64,000 nt of DNA from Mesorhizobium australicum WSM2073 (lineage in GTDB: Bacteria; Pseudomonadota; Alphaproteobacteria; Rhizobiales; Rhizobiaceae): contig NC_019973.1 in NCBI RefSeq assembly GCF_000230995.2, positions 2,556,001 to 2,620,000 on the forward strand, given 5' to 3'. The position numbers were made by a program, and so were the translations under genes. Below are positions 52,877 to 60,886 of the stretch, one piece after another. The notes beneath the pieces were generated by a model. That model searched no databases. It saw only the letters and a list, made by a program, of their open reading frames with translations, and had not been told where the DNA came from. Positions within the stretch are counted from its first letter, which is position 1. Each line of letters begins with the position of its first letter.

Positions 52877-54430
52877 CTACGACAGGGCCGCTTTCTTGAG
52901 TTTTCCGGTATCGGTCATCGGCAGGCTGGGCACGATGACGATGGTCTTTGGCACCATGAAATTCTCCAGCCGTTTCCGGCACTCCATCAGGAGCTGCCTT
53001 TCGCCGACAATTCTTCCCTGCTCGATGACGACGAATGCTTTGACCGCTTGCCCGAGGAGGTCGTCGGGAACACCGATGACCGCGGCTTCCTTCACCCCAG
53101 GGACGTCCATCAGCACGCTTTCCACCTCTTTGGGAGCGACCTTTTCGCCTCGTGATTTTATGATCTCGTCACCACGGCCGACGAAGTACAAATAGCCTTC
53201 AGCGTCCATCCGGCAGTAGTCGCCCGTGTAGAGGACCTGCTCGCCCGGCAGCGGCCCCGGCTTCAGCTTCCTTGCCGTGGCCTCTGGCTTGCCCCAATAG
53301 CCTTTCATCACCGTTGCGCCGCGGACTACAAGTTGGCCAACGACGCCCGGACCGACCCGCCTGCCACTCTCGTCGACGATCCACACTTCTGTGTTGGGAA
53401 TGGCAATGCCTACGCTGAGGGGCTTTCGCCCGAGATCGTCGGGCGGCAGATAGCTGCAGCGTTTGCATTCGGTGAGGCCGTACATGGAATAGATGCGTGC
53501 GCCCGAAAACAGCTCCCTGAGCATGGCAATCTGCTTGAGCGGCAGGGCGGCCGCGGTATTGGTGACATAGCGGATGCTCGCGAAATCGTTGCTCTTCAGC
53601 GATCTGAGCTCCGCAAGCGCCGCGAAGATCGTGGGCACGCCCGGAAAGCCTGTGATCTGCTCGTCCTTGATCACCTGAAGGATCTGCGCCGGAAAAGCGA
53701 AGGAGCGTTCGAGGACGAGCCGTGCGCCGGTGCGAAAGGCCATGATCATTTGATAGAGCCCGTAGTCGAAGGCGAGGGGCAGGACGTTGAGGATCACCTC
53801 ATCTTCACGCAGTTCCAGGTAGGAGGCGATCGATGTGCACGCGGCAGTCATGTTGCCGTGCGTCAACATGACCCCCTTGGGTTCGCCGGTGGATCCGGAG
53901 GTGTAGACGATGGCCGCGAGATCGATGTCGATCGATTTGCGCGGCGGCGCAACAGAAGGTCTGTCGACGATCGTGTCCCAGCGAACGGCGTGCGGCAATC
54001 GGTTGAACTCGGCCTCGTTGATCGTCCCAGAGACAATCACCGCCCGCAGCGAGTGACAGTCGCGCGACGGTTGGCAGAATATCGAGTGTAGATGGCTGTC
54101 CGTGATCAGCGCCGCTGGCAGGCAATCGTTGAGCAGGTAATGAAGCTTCTCGCTTTTCGTAAGCGGGTTGACGATGCAGACCACGGCGTTCGCCTTGAGC
54201 ACCGCCCAGAAGCTGACGACGGTTTCGACCGTATTGTCGGCGAAGATCATGACGCGGTCGCCACGCTCGACGCCCGCCGCGGCCAGGAAATGCGCGATCC
54301 TGTCGGAGCGCTCATCGATCTCCGCATAGGTGACACGTTGCTTGCCGGCCACCAACGCGATCTTGCCGCCAAGCCGGACGGCGGAATGGATGAGGTAGTC
54401 CTGCAGGAGTGGTACGGCGCCGTGGATCAT
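52877..54430 (-). CDS. acyl-AMP / acyl-CoA ligase (ANL superfamily)
   Basis: A 517-residue adenylating enzyme. The motifs are AIVYTSGSTGEPKGVMLTHGN (A3), YSMYGLTECKRCSYLPP (A5), VLYTGDYCRMDAEGYLYFVGRGDEIIKSRGEKVAPKE (A7-A8 regions) and the C-terminal Lys in MTDTGKLKKAAL (A10). YGLTECKR is typical of carboxylic-acid ligases rather than amino-acid-activating A domains. It probably loads an acyl group on the neighbouring carrier protein. It overlaps asnB by 4 bases. Confidence 0.9.
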   Translation of the reverse strand: MIHGAVPLLQDYLIHSAVRLGGKIALVAGKQRVTYAEIDERSDRIAHFLAAAGVERGDRVMIFADNTVETVVSFWAVLKANAVVCIVNPLTKSEKLHYLLNDCLPAALITDSHLHSIFCQPSRDCHSLRAVIVSGTINEAEFNRLPHAVRWDTIVDRPSVAPPRKSIDIDLAAIVYTSGSTGEPKGVMLTHGNMTAACTSIASYLELREDEVILNVLPLAFDYGLYQMIMAFRTGARLVLERSFAFPAQILQVIKDEQITGFPGVPTIFAALAELRSLKSNDFASIRYVTNTAAALPLKQIAMLRELFSGARIYSMYGLTECKRCSYLPPDDLGRKPLSVGIAIPNTEVWIVDESGRRVGPGVVGQLVVRGATVMKGYWGKPEATARKLKPGPLPGEQVLYTGDYCRMDAEGYLYFVGRGDEIIKSRGEKVAPKEVESVLMDVPGVKEAAVIGVPDDLLGQAVKAFVVIEQGRIVGERQLLMECRKRLENFMVPKTIVIVPSLPMTDTGKLKKAALS

Positions 54431-56448
54431 GCCAGGACCCTTTCCCGCTGTTCGTGATCAACGTCGATCCTGAGCTCGGCTTTGTCCGCTCCGCCCGGGC
54501 GGCTCGCGATGAACTGCTGATGCAGAAGCTGGGTCGACAGCACGCCGACCAGTGCCATGTTGTCGGAGTTGGAGAGATCGCCGCCGCCGGCCCTGGACCG
54601 GCACTTTCCAAGCAGGAAAGCCACCGATTTCGGATCGAAGACGTTTGCCGCGCGCAATGCCGTGTCCGACAGTGCTTCGCGAATGTAATCTGGTGCATCA
54701 TGACCAACGAAACTAAGCGCATTTGGCGCCCTGTAGGGCTGCTTCGTGCGGGCAACGACTTGCGGTGGGACGATCGGCTGCGCCACTCGCTTGAGCACGT
54801 GCTTTTCGTCGAGGATGCGCAACTTGTAAGCATCCGGAAGCGAATTCGCGAGCGCCACGACATCGTCGTCGAGATAGGGGAAGCGTCCCTCGACCGAGTG
54901 TGCCATCAGCATCCTGTCGCCCTGCGAGGAGAGCAGGTAGCCCGACATCAGCGTTCGGATTTCGAGATACTGGTCCTGGGCAAGGAAGCTCCATCGCGAA
55001 AATTCGGCGGGGAGAGGGGCGAGCAGTTCGGAGACCGCATTGCGGTGCTGCGAGGCGCCGCGCATGTCGGGGCAGAATAGGCGCTTGATGGCGCTCGTGG
55101 TGCGCCAGCGCGTGTCATGTGCAAAGCCGGGCCTGTCGCAGGCATGAAGATCGAGCCCGAAGAACTGTCGCGCCATGGCCTGTTGGTGCACCGGTGAGCG
55201 CGACAGATAGGGGTAGAGACGCTCGAGCAGTCGCGCACGCCGGCTCGAAGCAGGTTGACGCCCCCAGAAGCGGCGAACCTTGCCTTCGCGGAAAAGGTCG
55301 TAGCCGGCGAACATCTCGTCGGCGCCTTCCCCTGTCAGCACAACCTTGATGCCGCGCTCGCGGACCAACTTGGATAGAAGGAAGAGCGGTGCCGGGGCCG
55401 TCCTCAGGATTGGCCGCTCGGCGTGGTAGACGACCTCGGGAAAAACCGCTGCAATGTCGCGGCGGGAAATCACCACCTCGTGGTGCTCGCTCGCGGTGGC
55501 GGCGGCGACCAGGCGCTGGAAATAGGTCTCGTCGTATTCCTCGTCGGCAAAACGCAAGGAGAATGTCTGGAAGCGCTCCCCCGCGAAACGTCTCCCAAGC
55601 GCCGCGACAAGCGAGCTGTCGAGCCCACCGGACAAATAGCAGCCCACCGGCACGTCGGCCTGCACCATCCGCAGCGCCGTCGCGGCTTCGAGCGCACCGC
55701 GGACCGCCTCGACGGCATCGTCGCACGAGCCGCTGAACCATTCAGGGTCGGAAGCGGAAATTCGCGGATAATGCGGCTCCCAGAAGGCCGTCTCCCGTGC
55801 CACGCCACCTTCATAGAGCCGGATATGTCCAGGCTGCAGTTCCTTGACGCCTTCGAAGACGCTCTGCGGCGGGATCACCGTCCAGAATGTGAATGTCTGA
55901 TCGATTCCTGCCGGATCAAAGGCGCGAGGAATCGCTGTTTCCGCAGCGAAAATGGCTTTGACTTCGCTTGCAAAGAAGACGCAGCCGCCGTGCTCGCAAT
56001 AATACAGCGGGCAGATGCCGTAGCGGTCACGCGACAGGATCAGGCGGCCGGCAGCAGAGTCCCATATCGCGACTGCCCATTGACCATTCATCCGTTCAAA
56101 GGCGGCCTGGCCCCAGGCCTGGTAAGCGTGGAGCACGACTTCCGTGTCGCTATGCGTGCGGAAGCGGTGACCAAGCGCGATCAACTTGTCGCGCAATTCG
56201 ACGTAGTTGAAGATTTCACCGTTGAAGACGATCCATGTCAGGCCGCTCACGTCGGCGAGTGGCTGCTGGCCGTGCAGCAGGTCGACCACGGACAGGCGGG
56301 CATGCGCCAAACCCGCACGTCGGTCGCGGTACAGCCCCCGCTCGTCGGGTCCGCGGTGTGCGAGCGCGCCCACCATACGCAACAGCGCTTCCCGCGAAGG
56401 AGGTGGGGCAGTGGCGCTCAGCGCGACAATTCCGGCGATCCCGCACAT
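54427..56448 (-). CDS. AsnB-type glutamine-dependent amidotransferase (carrier cluster)
   Basis: A 673-residue paralogue of the AsnB at 35119. It starts MCGIAGIV with the nucleophile Cys2; the glutaminase motifs are HRGPDERGLY and FNGEIFNYVELR. The synthetase part has VGCYLSGGLDSSLVAALG and LTGEGADEMFAGYD. In a cluster of carrier and adenylating enzymes it more likely forms an amide on a pathway intermediate than asparagine. It lies 3 bases after the NadE-like gene and overlaps the ligase gene by 4 bases. Confidence 0.9.
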   Translation of the reverse strand: MCGIAGIVALSATAPPPSREALLRMVGALAHRGPDERGLYRDRRAGLAHARLSVVDLLHGQQPLADVSGLTWIVFNGEIFNYVELRDKLIALGHRFRTHSDTEVVLHAYQAWGQAAFERMNGQWAVAIWDSAAGRLILSRDRYGICPLYYCEHGGCVFFASEVKAIFAAETAIPRAFDPAGIDQTFTFWTVIPPQSVFEGVKELQPGHIRLYEGGVARETAFWEPHYPRISASDPEWFSGSCDDAVEAVRGALEAATALRMVQADVPVGCYLSGGLDSSLVAALGRRFAGERFQTFSLRFADEEYDETYFQRLVAAATASEHHEVVISRRDIAAVFPEVVYHAERPILRTAPAPLFLLSKLVRERGIKVVLTGEGADEMFAGYDLFREGKVRRFWGRQPASSRRARLLERLYPYLSRSPVHQQAMARQFFGLDLHACDRPGFAHDTRWRTTSAIKRLFCPDMRGASQHRNAVSELLAPLPAEFSRWSFLAQDQYLEIRTLMSGYLLSSQGDRMLMAHSVEGRFPYLDDDVVALANSLPDAYKLRILDEKHVLKRVAQPIVPPQVVARTKQPYRAPNALSFVGHDAPDYIREALSDTALRAANVFDPKSVAFLLGKCRSRAGGGDLSNSDNMALVGVLSTQLLHQQFIASRPGGADKAELRIDVDHEQRERVLA

Positions 56449-56451
56449 CCG

Positions 56452-57435
56452 TCAGTCCACCGTCATTGGCACCGAAGGCAAAGGCTGGGCGTGCAGATAG
56501 CGCGCCGCTCGACGCTTGGCTTCGATATCCTTGAAGACCTTCTGAACCTCGTCTGGTGACAACCCGGCAACATCAGCGACCTCATCGGCGCAGATGCCAT
56601 GGTTCACGCCGTAGAGGCATAGGTCCGTCTGATGATAGGGCAGGGCGAAGTAGAACTCCTCCTGGCTCTGCGCCATGGAGAAGGTGTCGGTCGTCGGCGG
56701 CCTGCGCCGGATCTCCCCGTCCACACCGAGATATTCCGCCAGTTGATAGACCTGCGTCTTGTAGAGGTGGACGATCGGCATCAGGTCAGCGATTCCGTCG
56801 CCTTGCTTGACGAAAAAACCCTGATCATATTCGAGCCGGTTAGGCGTGCCCGCCACCGCATAGCCGAGACGGTCCGCGTGATAGTACTCAGTCATCTTGC
56901 GAATGCGCTGCTTGTAATTGGTCGCGGCCACTATCTGCAGATAGGCCGCTCCTGACAGGCGCACGGTATCGATCTTCCCCTGGGGGTCCTGAACGGTGAG
57001 ACGGGTGATATTGAGGCCTTTGCTCTCCAGCACCGAGGTCAGCACCAGCTTGCATTTCCACCCTTCGCCGTAGTCCGGAACAACGGTGCGAATGGCCTCT
57101 ATCTGCCGGCTATAGGCACCGATGGCGTCGAGCGCCGGCGCAATGTCCTCGGCGATGGTGTCGATGCCCAGCTGACCGGCGATAACGCGCCCCAGCCTCA
57201 GCGAGTCCCCGGACGAGTCACGCTCCGGCATGAAGATCCCGAGTACCCTGTCCTTGCCGAAGGCAGCCACGCACAACGACGCGACCACCGAACTGTCGAT
57301 GCCGCCTGAGAGCCCGACCACCACTCCGCGCCGGCGGAGCGTGACCAATACCTGCTCGCGCACGGATGCTACGATGCGGTCGACCTCCGCGGCCGCATCC
57401 AGTGCCAGAACATCCTTGCCGAACCGCGAAGTCAC
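56452..57435 (-). CDS. NadE-like ammonia-dependent NAD synthetase / ATP pyrophosphatase
   Basis: A 327-residue ATP pyrophosphatase. The P-loop SGGIDSSVVASLC starts at about residue 43, followed by the NAD-synthetase segments NYKQRIRKMTEYYHADRLGYAVAGTPNRLEYDQGFFVKQGDGIADLMPI and YKTQVYQLAEYLGV. There is no nitrilase (glutaminase) domain, so it would use free ammonia. Family members adenylate nicotinate-adenine dinucleotide and amidate it. Inside a carrier-protein operon it may amidate another carboxylate. Overlap with the upstream gene is 4 bases. Confidence 0.88.
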   Translation of the reverse strand: MTSRFGKDVLALDAAAEVDRIVASVREQVLVTLRRRGVVVGLSGGIDSSVVASLCVAAFGKDRVLGIFMPERDSSGDSLRLGRVIAGQLGIDTIAEDIAPALDAIGAYSRQIEAIRTVVPDYGEGWKCKLVLTSVLESKGLNITRLTVQDPQGKIDTVRLSGAAYLQIVAATNYKQRIRKMTEYYHADRLGYAVAGTPNRLEYDQGFFVKQGDGIADLMPIVHLYKTQVYQLAEYLGVDGEIRRRPPTTDTFSMAQSQEEFYFALPYHQTDLCLYGVNHGICADEVADVAGLSPDEVQKVFKDIEAKRRAARYLHAQPLPSVPMTVD

Positions 57436-60161
57436 GCGAAGCTGCCTTTCATGGTTGAAGACTCGGCCGGCGAATAAGTGCGAGCGACCGCCTCCTCGAT
57501 CAGCGGACGATTGACGCCGATGTGAGGCTCGACGACCAGATCAATGTGGTTGCCGGCAATCGGGATGACCTGCAGGTCCGCGAACACCCGATCCCATCCG
57601 ATCGCAAGAGGCATTCCCGGTCGCGCGCAACGGAACAGCGTTCCGGTGATCGGGAGCACCGTTCTTGGCTGCTCCAACCAACGGAAGAAGGCCTGCGCAC
57701 GCAAGACTTCCTGCAGCTCCAGCTTGATGCGGAAGCTGGTTGCGTTGAATTGTCCTCGGGAAAAGTGGTCGATGGCTTGGGCAAGACGAGCTTCCTGGCC
57801 GACCTTGACCGTGAGCTTCGCCAAAACACGGCAAGCCATTCGATAGGGTGACATGCGGTTGGATCGGACCCGGCGCAAGGTGCGGGTGATTGTCTCCCAG
57901 GGACGGCTCCGCTCGCCAGCCAGGCTGGTGTCGAGGATACCGACAAACTTCACGGACCTTCCCTCCTTCAGCAGGCGCACGGCAACTTCGAATGCGACGG
58001 CTCCGCCGAGCGAGTGGCCGAGTAGCCTTACATGGCCCGACGGCTGGATGCGGTTGATCTGTTCAAGCGCGGCGTCCACCATGGCGGCAAGATCGTTCTG
58101 GCCGCTGAGAATGGTCGCGAGGCTGGGATATCTTATCGGACGGACCGTTGCGACTTTGCCCATGGCTGAGGCGAAGGCTGCAAGACTAGGCCCATAGCCC
58201 ACGGAGCCGGGAAACAGAAAGAGAAAAGGCCGATCATGCTCCAGCACATGATCGGGCGCATTGCCGGCTTGTGCGGACGCGACCGCGCTGACCATCGCTT
58301 CGGCGCTCATCCCGACGGTAAATGCCTCAAGATCCAGTTCCTGGCCGATTTCGTTCTCGATCTCCATGACGCAGTGGAGCAGCTTCAGCGAGTCCCCTCC
58401 CGCTTCATCCCATCGCCCGACGGCTGCCCGCGTGTTGAGGACCCTGGTCCAGGCATTCTGCACTGCTTGATGGGCCTTGAGATCGCTGCCTGAAATCGGT
58501 GGATCGGCAACTTGGGTAGGCTTCTTGGCCAGAAGATCCATTTTCCCGAGTTTCGCCACATCTATTTTTCCGCCCGCCAGGCGCGGAATGTCCTCTACCC
58601 TGTGGAGCCGAAGCGGCCGCAGTGGCGGCGGTAGCGTCTTTGCAAGCAGCTGGCGAAGGTCGTCGGCGAAGGCCGGACCGGCGGAATTCCTGGGGATCGC
58701 GAAAGCGACCAGTTCGTTGGCCTCGGTCACGATCGTCACCGCATCCTCGACTGACGAGGCGGAGCGCAGGATCCTCTCGACTTCGGCCGGCTCGATGCGC
58801 CGACCGTTGATCTTTATCTGCCGCCCCTTGCGGCCGACGATCCTCAGCAGGCCCCGATTGTCCAATTGGACGAGATCGCCGGTCGCGAATATCCGTTGAC
58901 TTGGATCATCGGGATCCGCCTCGGCAGGGATGACGGTGCCGTTTTCCCAGTGGCCGAGCAAGACGTAGGGGCTCTTGATGACGAGTTCCCCGCTTCCGCC
59001 CCGCGGTACGCTGTCACCGTCCTCGTTGACGATCGCAAAAGCTATTCCTGGCAAGAGCCGGCCGACCGGCACGGACGTTTGGTTCTTTGGTTGAACGCGA
59101 GGCAGAAACCATTGTGACCCGGTCGTCTCGGTTGACGAGTAGCCGATCTGTACGAGGCAATGAGCAGGAATCGCCTTTCGCAAAAGGGCAATGTCGGTCC
59201 AAAGCACTTTCTCGCCGCCGACGCGGACCACCCTGAGCGACCCGAAGGCATCGGCGGGGGCATTGGCCATGAGGGCGCGAAGCAGCGCGGGCACGAGGTA
59301 AGTAAGCGTCGCGCCAACCTGCTGCATTCGCTCGCGAACCGCACGCAGGCCGATCGCTTCCACGTCGACCATATGCAAAGTGGCGCCGCACAGGACCGAA
59401 GTCAGGATTTCTCGACATCCGGCTATGGTGGCGGGCCCGGTCAAGGGGAGGAAGACATCGTCGGAATTGATGTGACACGCATCGGCATATTGGTGCACCC
59501 GCCAGAGCAGGCTGCGCTGGCTGTTGACTATGCCCTTTGGAGATCCGGTGCTGCCAGACGTGTAAAGAACCATCGCCGGTGCATCGACGGATACGGCAGG
59601 CAATTGCGTCGATGACAGCGGCGCCGTCGACTCGGGGCTGGCAGTCACATCGATCCACCGGATGTCCTCGGGTAAACCCGCATGCCGGTGTCCAACGCCA
59701 AGAATGGCGCGGAGCCGCGCGACGCCGACAATCTCGTTGACACGGGCGATTGGGTCCCGGGCGTTGAGGGGAACCGAAATCCTTCCCGCCGCCATGCTCG
59801 CCAGGACAGCAACGATGTACCAGACGGAGTTTGGTTGATAAATTCCGATCGGCTGCCCCACGGGAACGACGGCAGCGATCCGGCGGGACAGGACTTCGAC
59901 GGCAGTTGCAAGCTCGAAGTACGACAGTTGATTCACGCCGTCATGCACAGCGGCTTTTTCGGAATATTGGGCCGTGGCTTTCTTGAGCTGATCGGCAATC
60001 CCGACATCTGCAAATGCCGGGCCCAACTTCTGATGAAGGCGCAGCGCCGGGCCACCTTGATCCAGGGCGTAGGCCGGGACGTCTATCCATCTGCGGGAGG
60101 GCCGAGAATCCTGGTGATGGTCCTGATCCGCTGCTGGTGCATTCAAATACGCCGGGAGCAT
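57432..60161 (-). CDS. NRPS-like adenylation-carrier-thioesterase protein
   Basis: A 909-residue multidomain enzyme. The adenylation domain (about 30-530) has MVLYTSGSTGSPKGIVNS, GYSSTETTGSQWFLP, FATGDLVQLDNRGLLRIVGR and KINGRRIEPAEVE. A carrier domain (about 560-630) has the pantetheine Ser in WDEAGGDSLKLL. A C-terminal thioesterase (about 650-900) has the nucleophile Ser in LLGHSLGGAVAFEVA and a late His in GNHID. No condensation domain is present. The A4 region lacks the FDxS of amino-acid activators, so the substrate may be another acid. It is first in the operon, after a 334-base gap. Confidence 0.9.
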   Translation of the reverse strand: MLPAYLNAPAADQDHHQDSRPSRRWIDVPAYALDQGGPALRLHQKLGPAFADVGIADQLKKATAQYSEKAAVHDGVNQLSYFELATAVEVLSRRIAAVVPVGQPIGIYQPNSVWYIVAVLASMAAGRISVPLNARDPIARVNEIVGVARLRAILGVGHRHAGLPEDIRWIDVTASPESTAPLSSTQLPAVSVDAPAMVLYTSGSTGSPKGIVNSQRSLLWRVHQYADACHINSDDVFLPLTGPATIAGCREILTSVLCGATLHMVDVEAIGLRAVRERMQQVGATLTYLVPALLRALMANAPADAFGSLRVVRVGGEKVLWTDIALLRKAIPAHCLVQIGYSSTETTGSQWFLPRVQPKNQTSVPVGRLLPGIAFAIVNEDGDSVPRGGSGELVIKSPYVLLGHWENGTVIPAEADPDDPSQRIFATGDLVQLDNRGLLRIVGRKGRQIKINGRRIEPAEVERILRSASSVEDAVTIVTEANELVAFAIPRNSAGPAFADDLRQLLAKTLPPPLRPLRLHRVEDIPRLAGGKIDVAKLGKMDLLAKKPTQVADPPISGSDLKAHQAVQNAWTRVLNTRAAVGRWDEAGGDSLKLLHCVMEIENEIGQELDLEAFTVGMSAEAMVSAVASAQAGNAPDHVLEHDRPFLFLFPGSVGYGPSLAAFASAMGKVATVRPIRYPSLATILSGQNDLAAMVDAALEQINRIQPSGHVRLLGHSLGGAVAFEVAVRLLKEGRSVKFVGILDTSLAGERSRPWETITRTLRRVRSNRMSPYRMACRVLAKLTVKVGQEARLAQAIDHFSRGQFNATSFRIKLELQEVLRAQAFFRWLEQPRTVLPITGTLFRCARPGMPLAIGWDRVFADLQVIPIAGNHIDLVVEPHIGVNRPLIEEAVARTYSPAESSTMKGSFA

Positions 60162-60495
60162 GGCTTGCCTGGGTTTACGGTTGATACCCGGTTATGAGCT
60201 TGCAAGAGGGGGAATTCATCGATCATTCTGATGATGAACAAGGCACGGAAAGAGATTAGGCGTCGGGTTTCCTTGCCACGGGCGCAGCGTTGGAACCGAT
60301 CCGCTGTTGATCTGTTGTTTACCCAGCGTGGAGATGTCCCCTCAACTCCTAGCCGATCGCCCGCTGCACTCCCCCGAGGCAGTGGGCTTTCTTTTTCAAT
60401 TGGAAATCGCGGGCTCTCGAACAAGCCTGTCAGGCGAGATGAGCCGCTGCTGTAAATAGGATTTAGCGTCTTCCCGAGAGACCTGGAGGCTTCCG
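60162..60495. other. gap upstream of the NRPS-like operon
   Basis: These 334 bases hold no supported gene. They should contain the operon promoter. The only clear symmetry is ATCAT-TCTG-ATGAT at 60222-60235, inside a looser TTCATC...GATGAA repeat, about 60 bases before the ATG at 60161. Confidence 0.6.
60222..60235. promoter_or_regulatory. palindrome before the NRPS-like operon
   Basis: ATCAT-TCTG-ATGAT, with outer TTC / GAA bases continuing the symmetry imperfectly. It lies about 60 bases before the NRPS-like gene's ATG, where an operator would be expected. Confidence 0.35.
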
Positions 60496-60678
60496 TCAGG
60501 TGCTGTCCTTGTATGACTTCGCCGCCTCATCGATCTTGCGCCAATCGTTGCCGTGGCGACGTACCAGCTCCCTTGCCTGAGCGGGCGACAGGTCATGCGT
60601 TTCGACGACATGCCGGACCTCCGCGTCCTCGCCCTTCAAGGGACGTGTACGACGCCTCTTGGTCGGTTGATCCCCCAT
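60496..60678 (-). CDS. small basic protein, DUF3606-like
   Basis: A 60-residue protein (MGDQPTKRRRTRPLKGEDAE). The pattern EVRHVVETHDLSPAQARELVRRHGNDWRKIDEAAKS resembles the DUF3606 family of short rhizobial proteins of unknown function. GGAG precedes the ATG at 60678; the frame is open to 60726. It is transcribed toward the NRPS-like operon on the same strand. The basic N-terminus may bind nucleic acid, which is only a guess. Confidence 0.65.
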   Translation of the reverse strand: MGDQPTKRRRTRPLKGEDAEVRHVVETHDLSPAQARELVRRHGNDWRKIDEAAKSYKDST

Positions 60679-60886
60679 TTCTCCATCTCGCCTTGACACG
60701 ATCGTTTCCTCCGGTGTCGCAAACAAGCTGCGAGTAGGGAAAAGGTTTCACTGTTGGGTGCACGAAGCCCCAATAGCCTCTGCGGTACGGCAGTTGTCTT
60801 GCCGAAGGCATCAATTCCGCCCAAGCGCGGCGTCCCGTAAAGTAACTGAAGCGGAGAGGGATTGGTGTGCCTCGGACAGTGACCAT

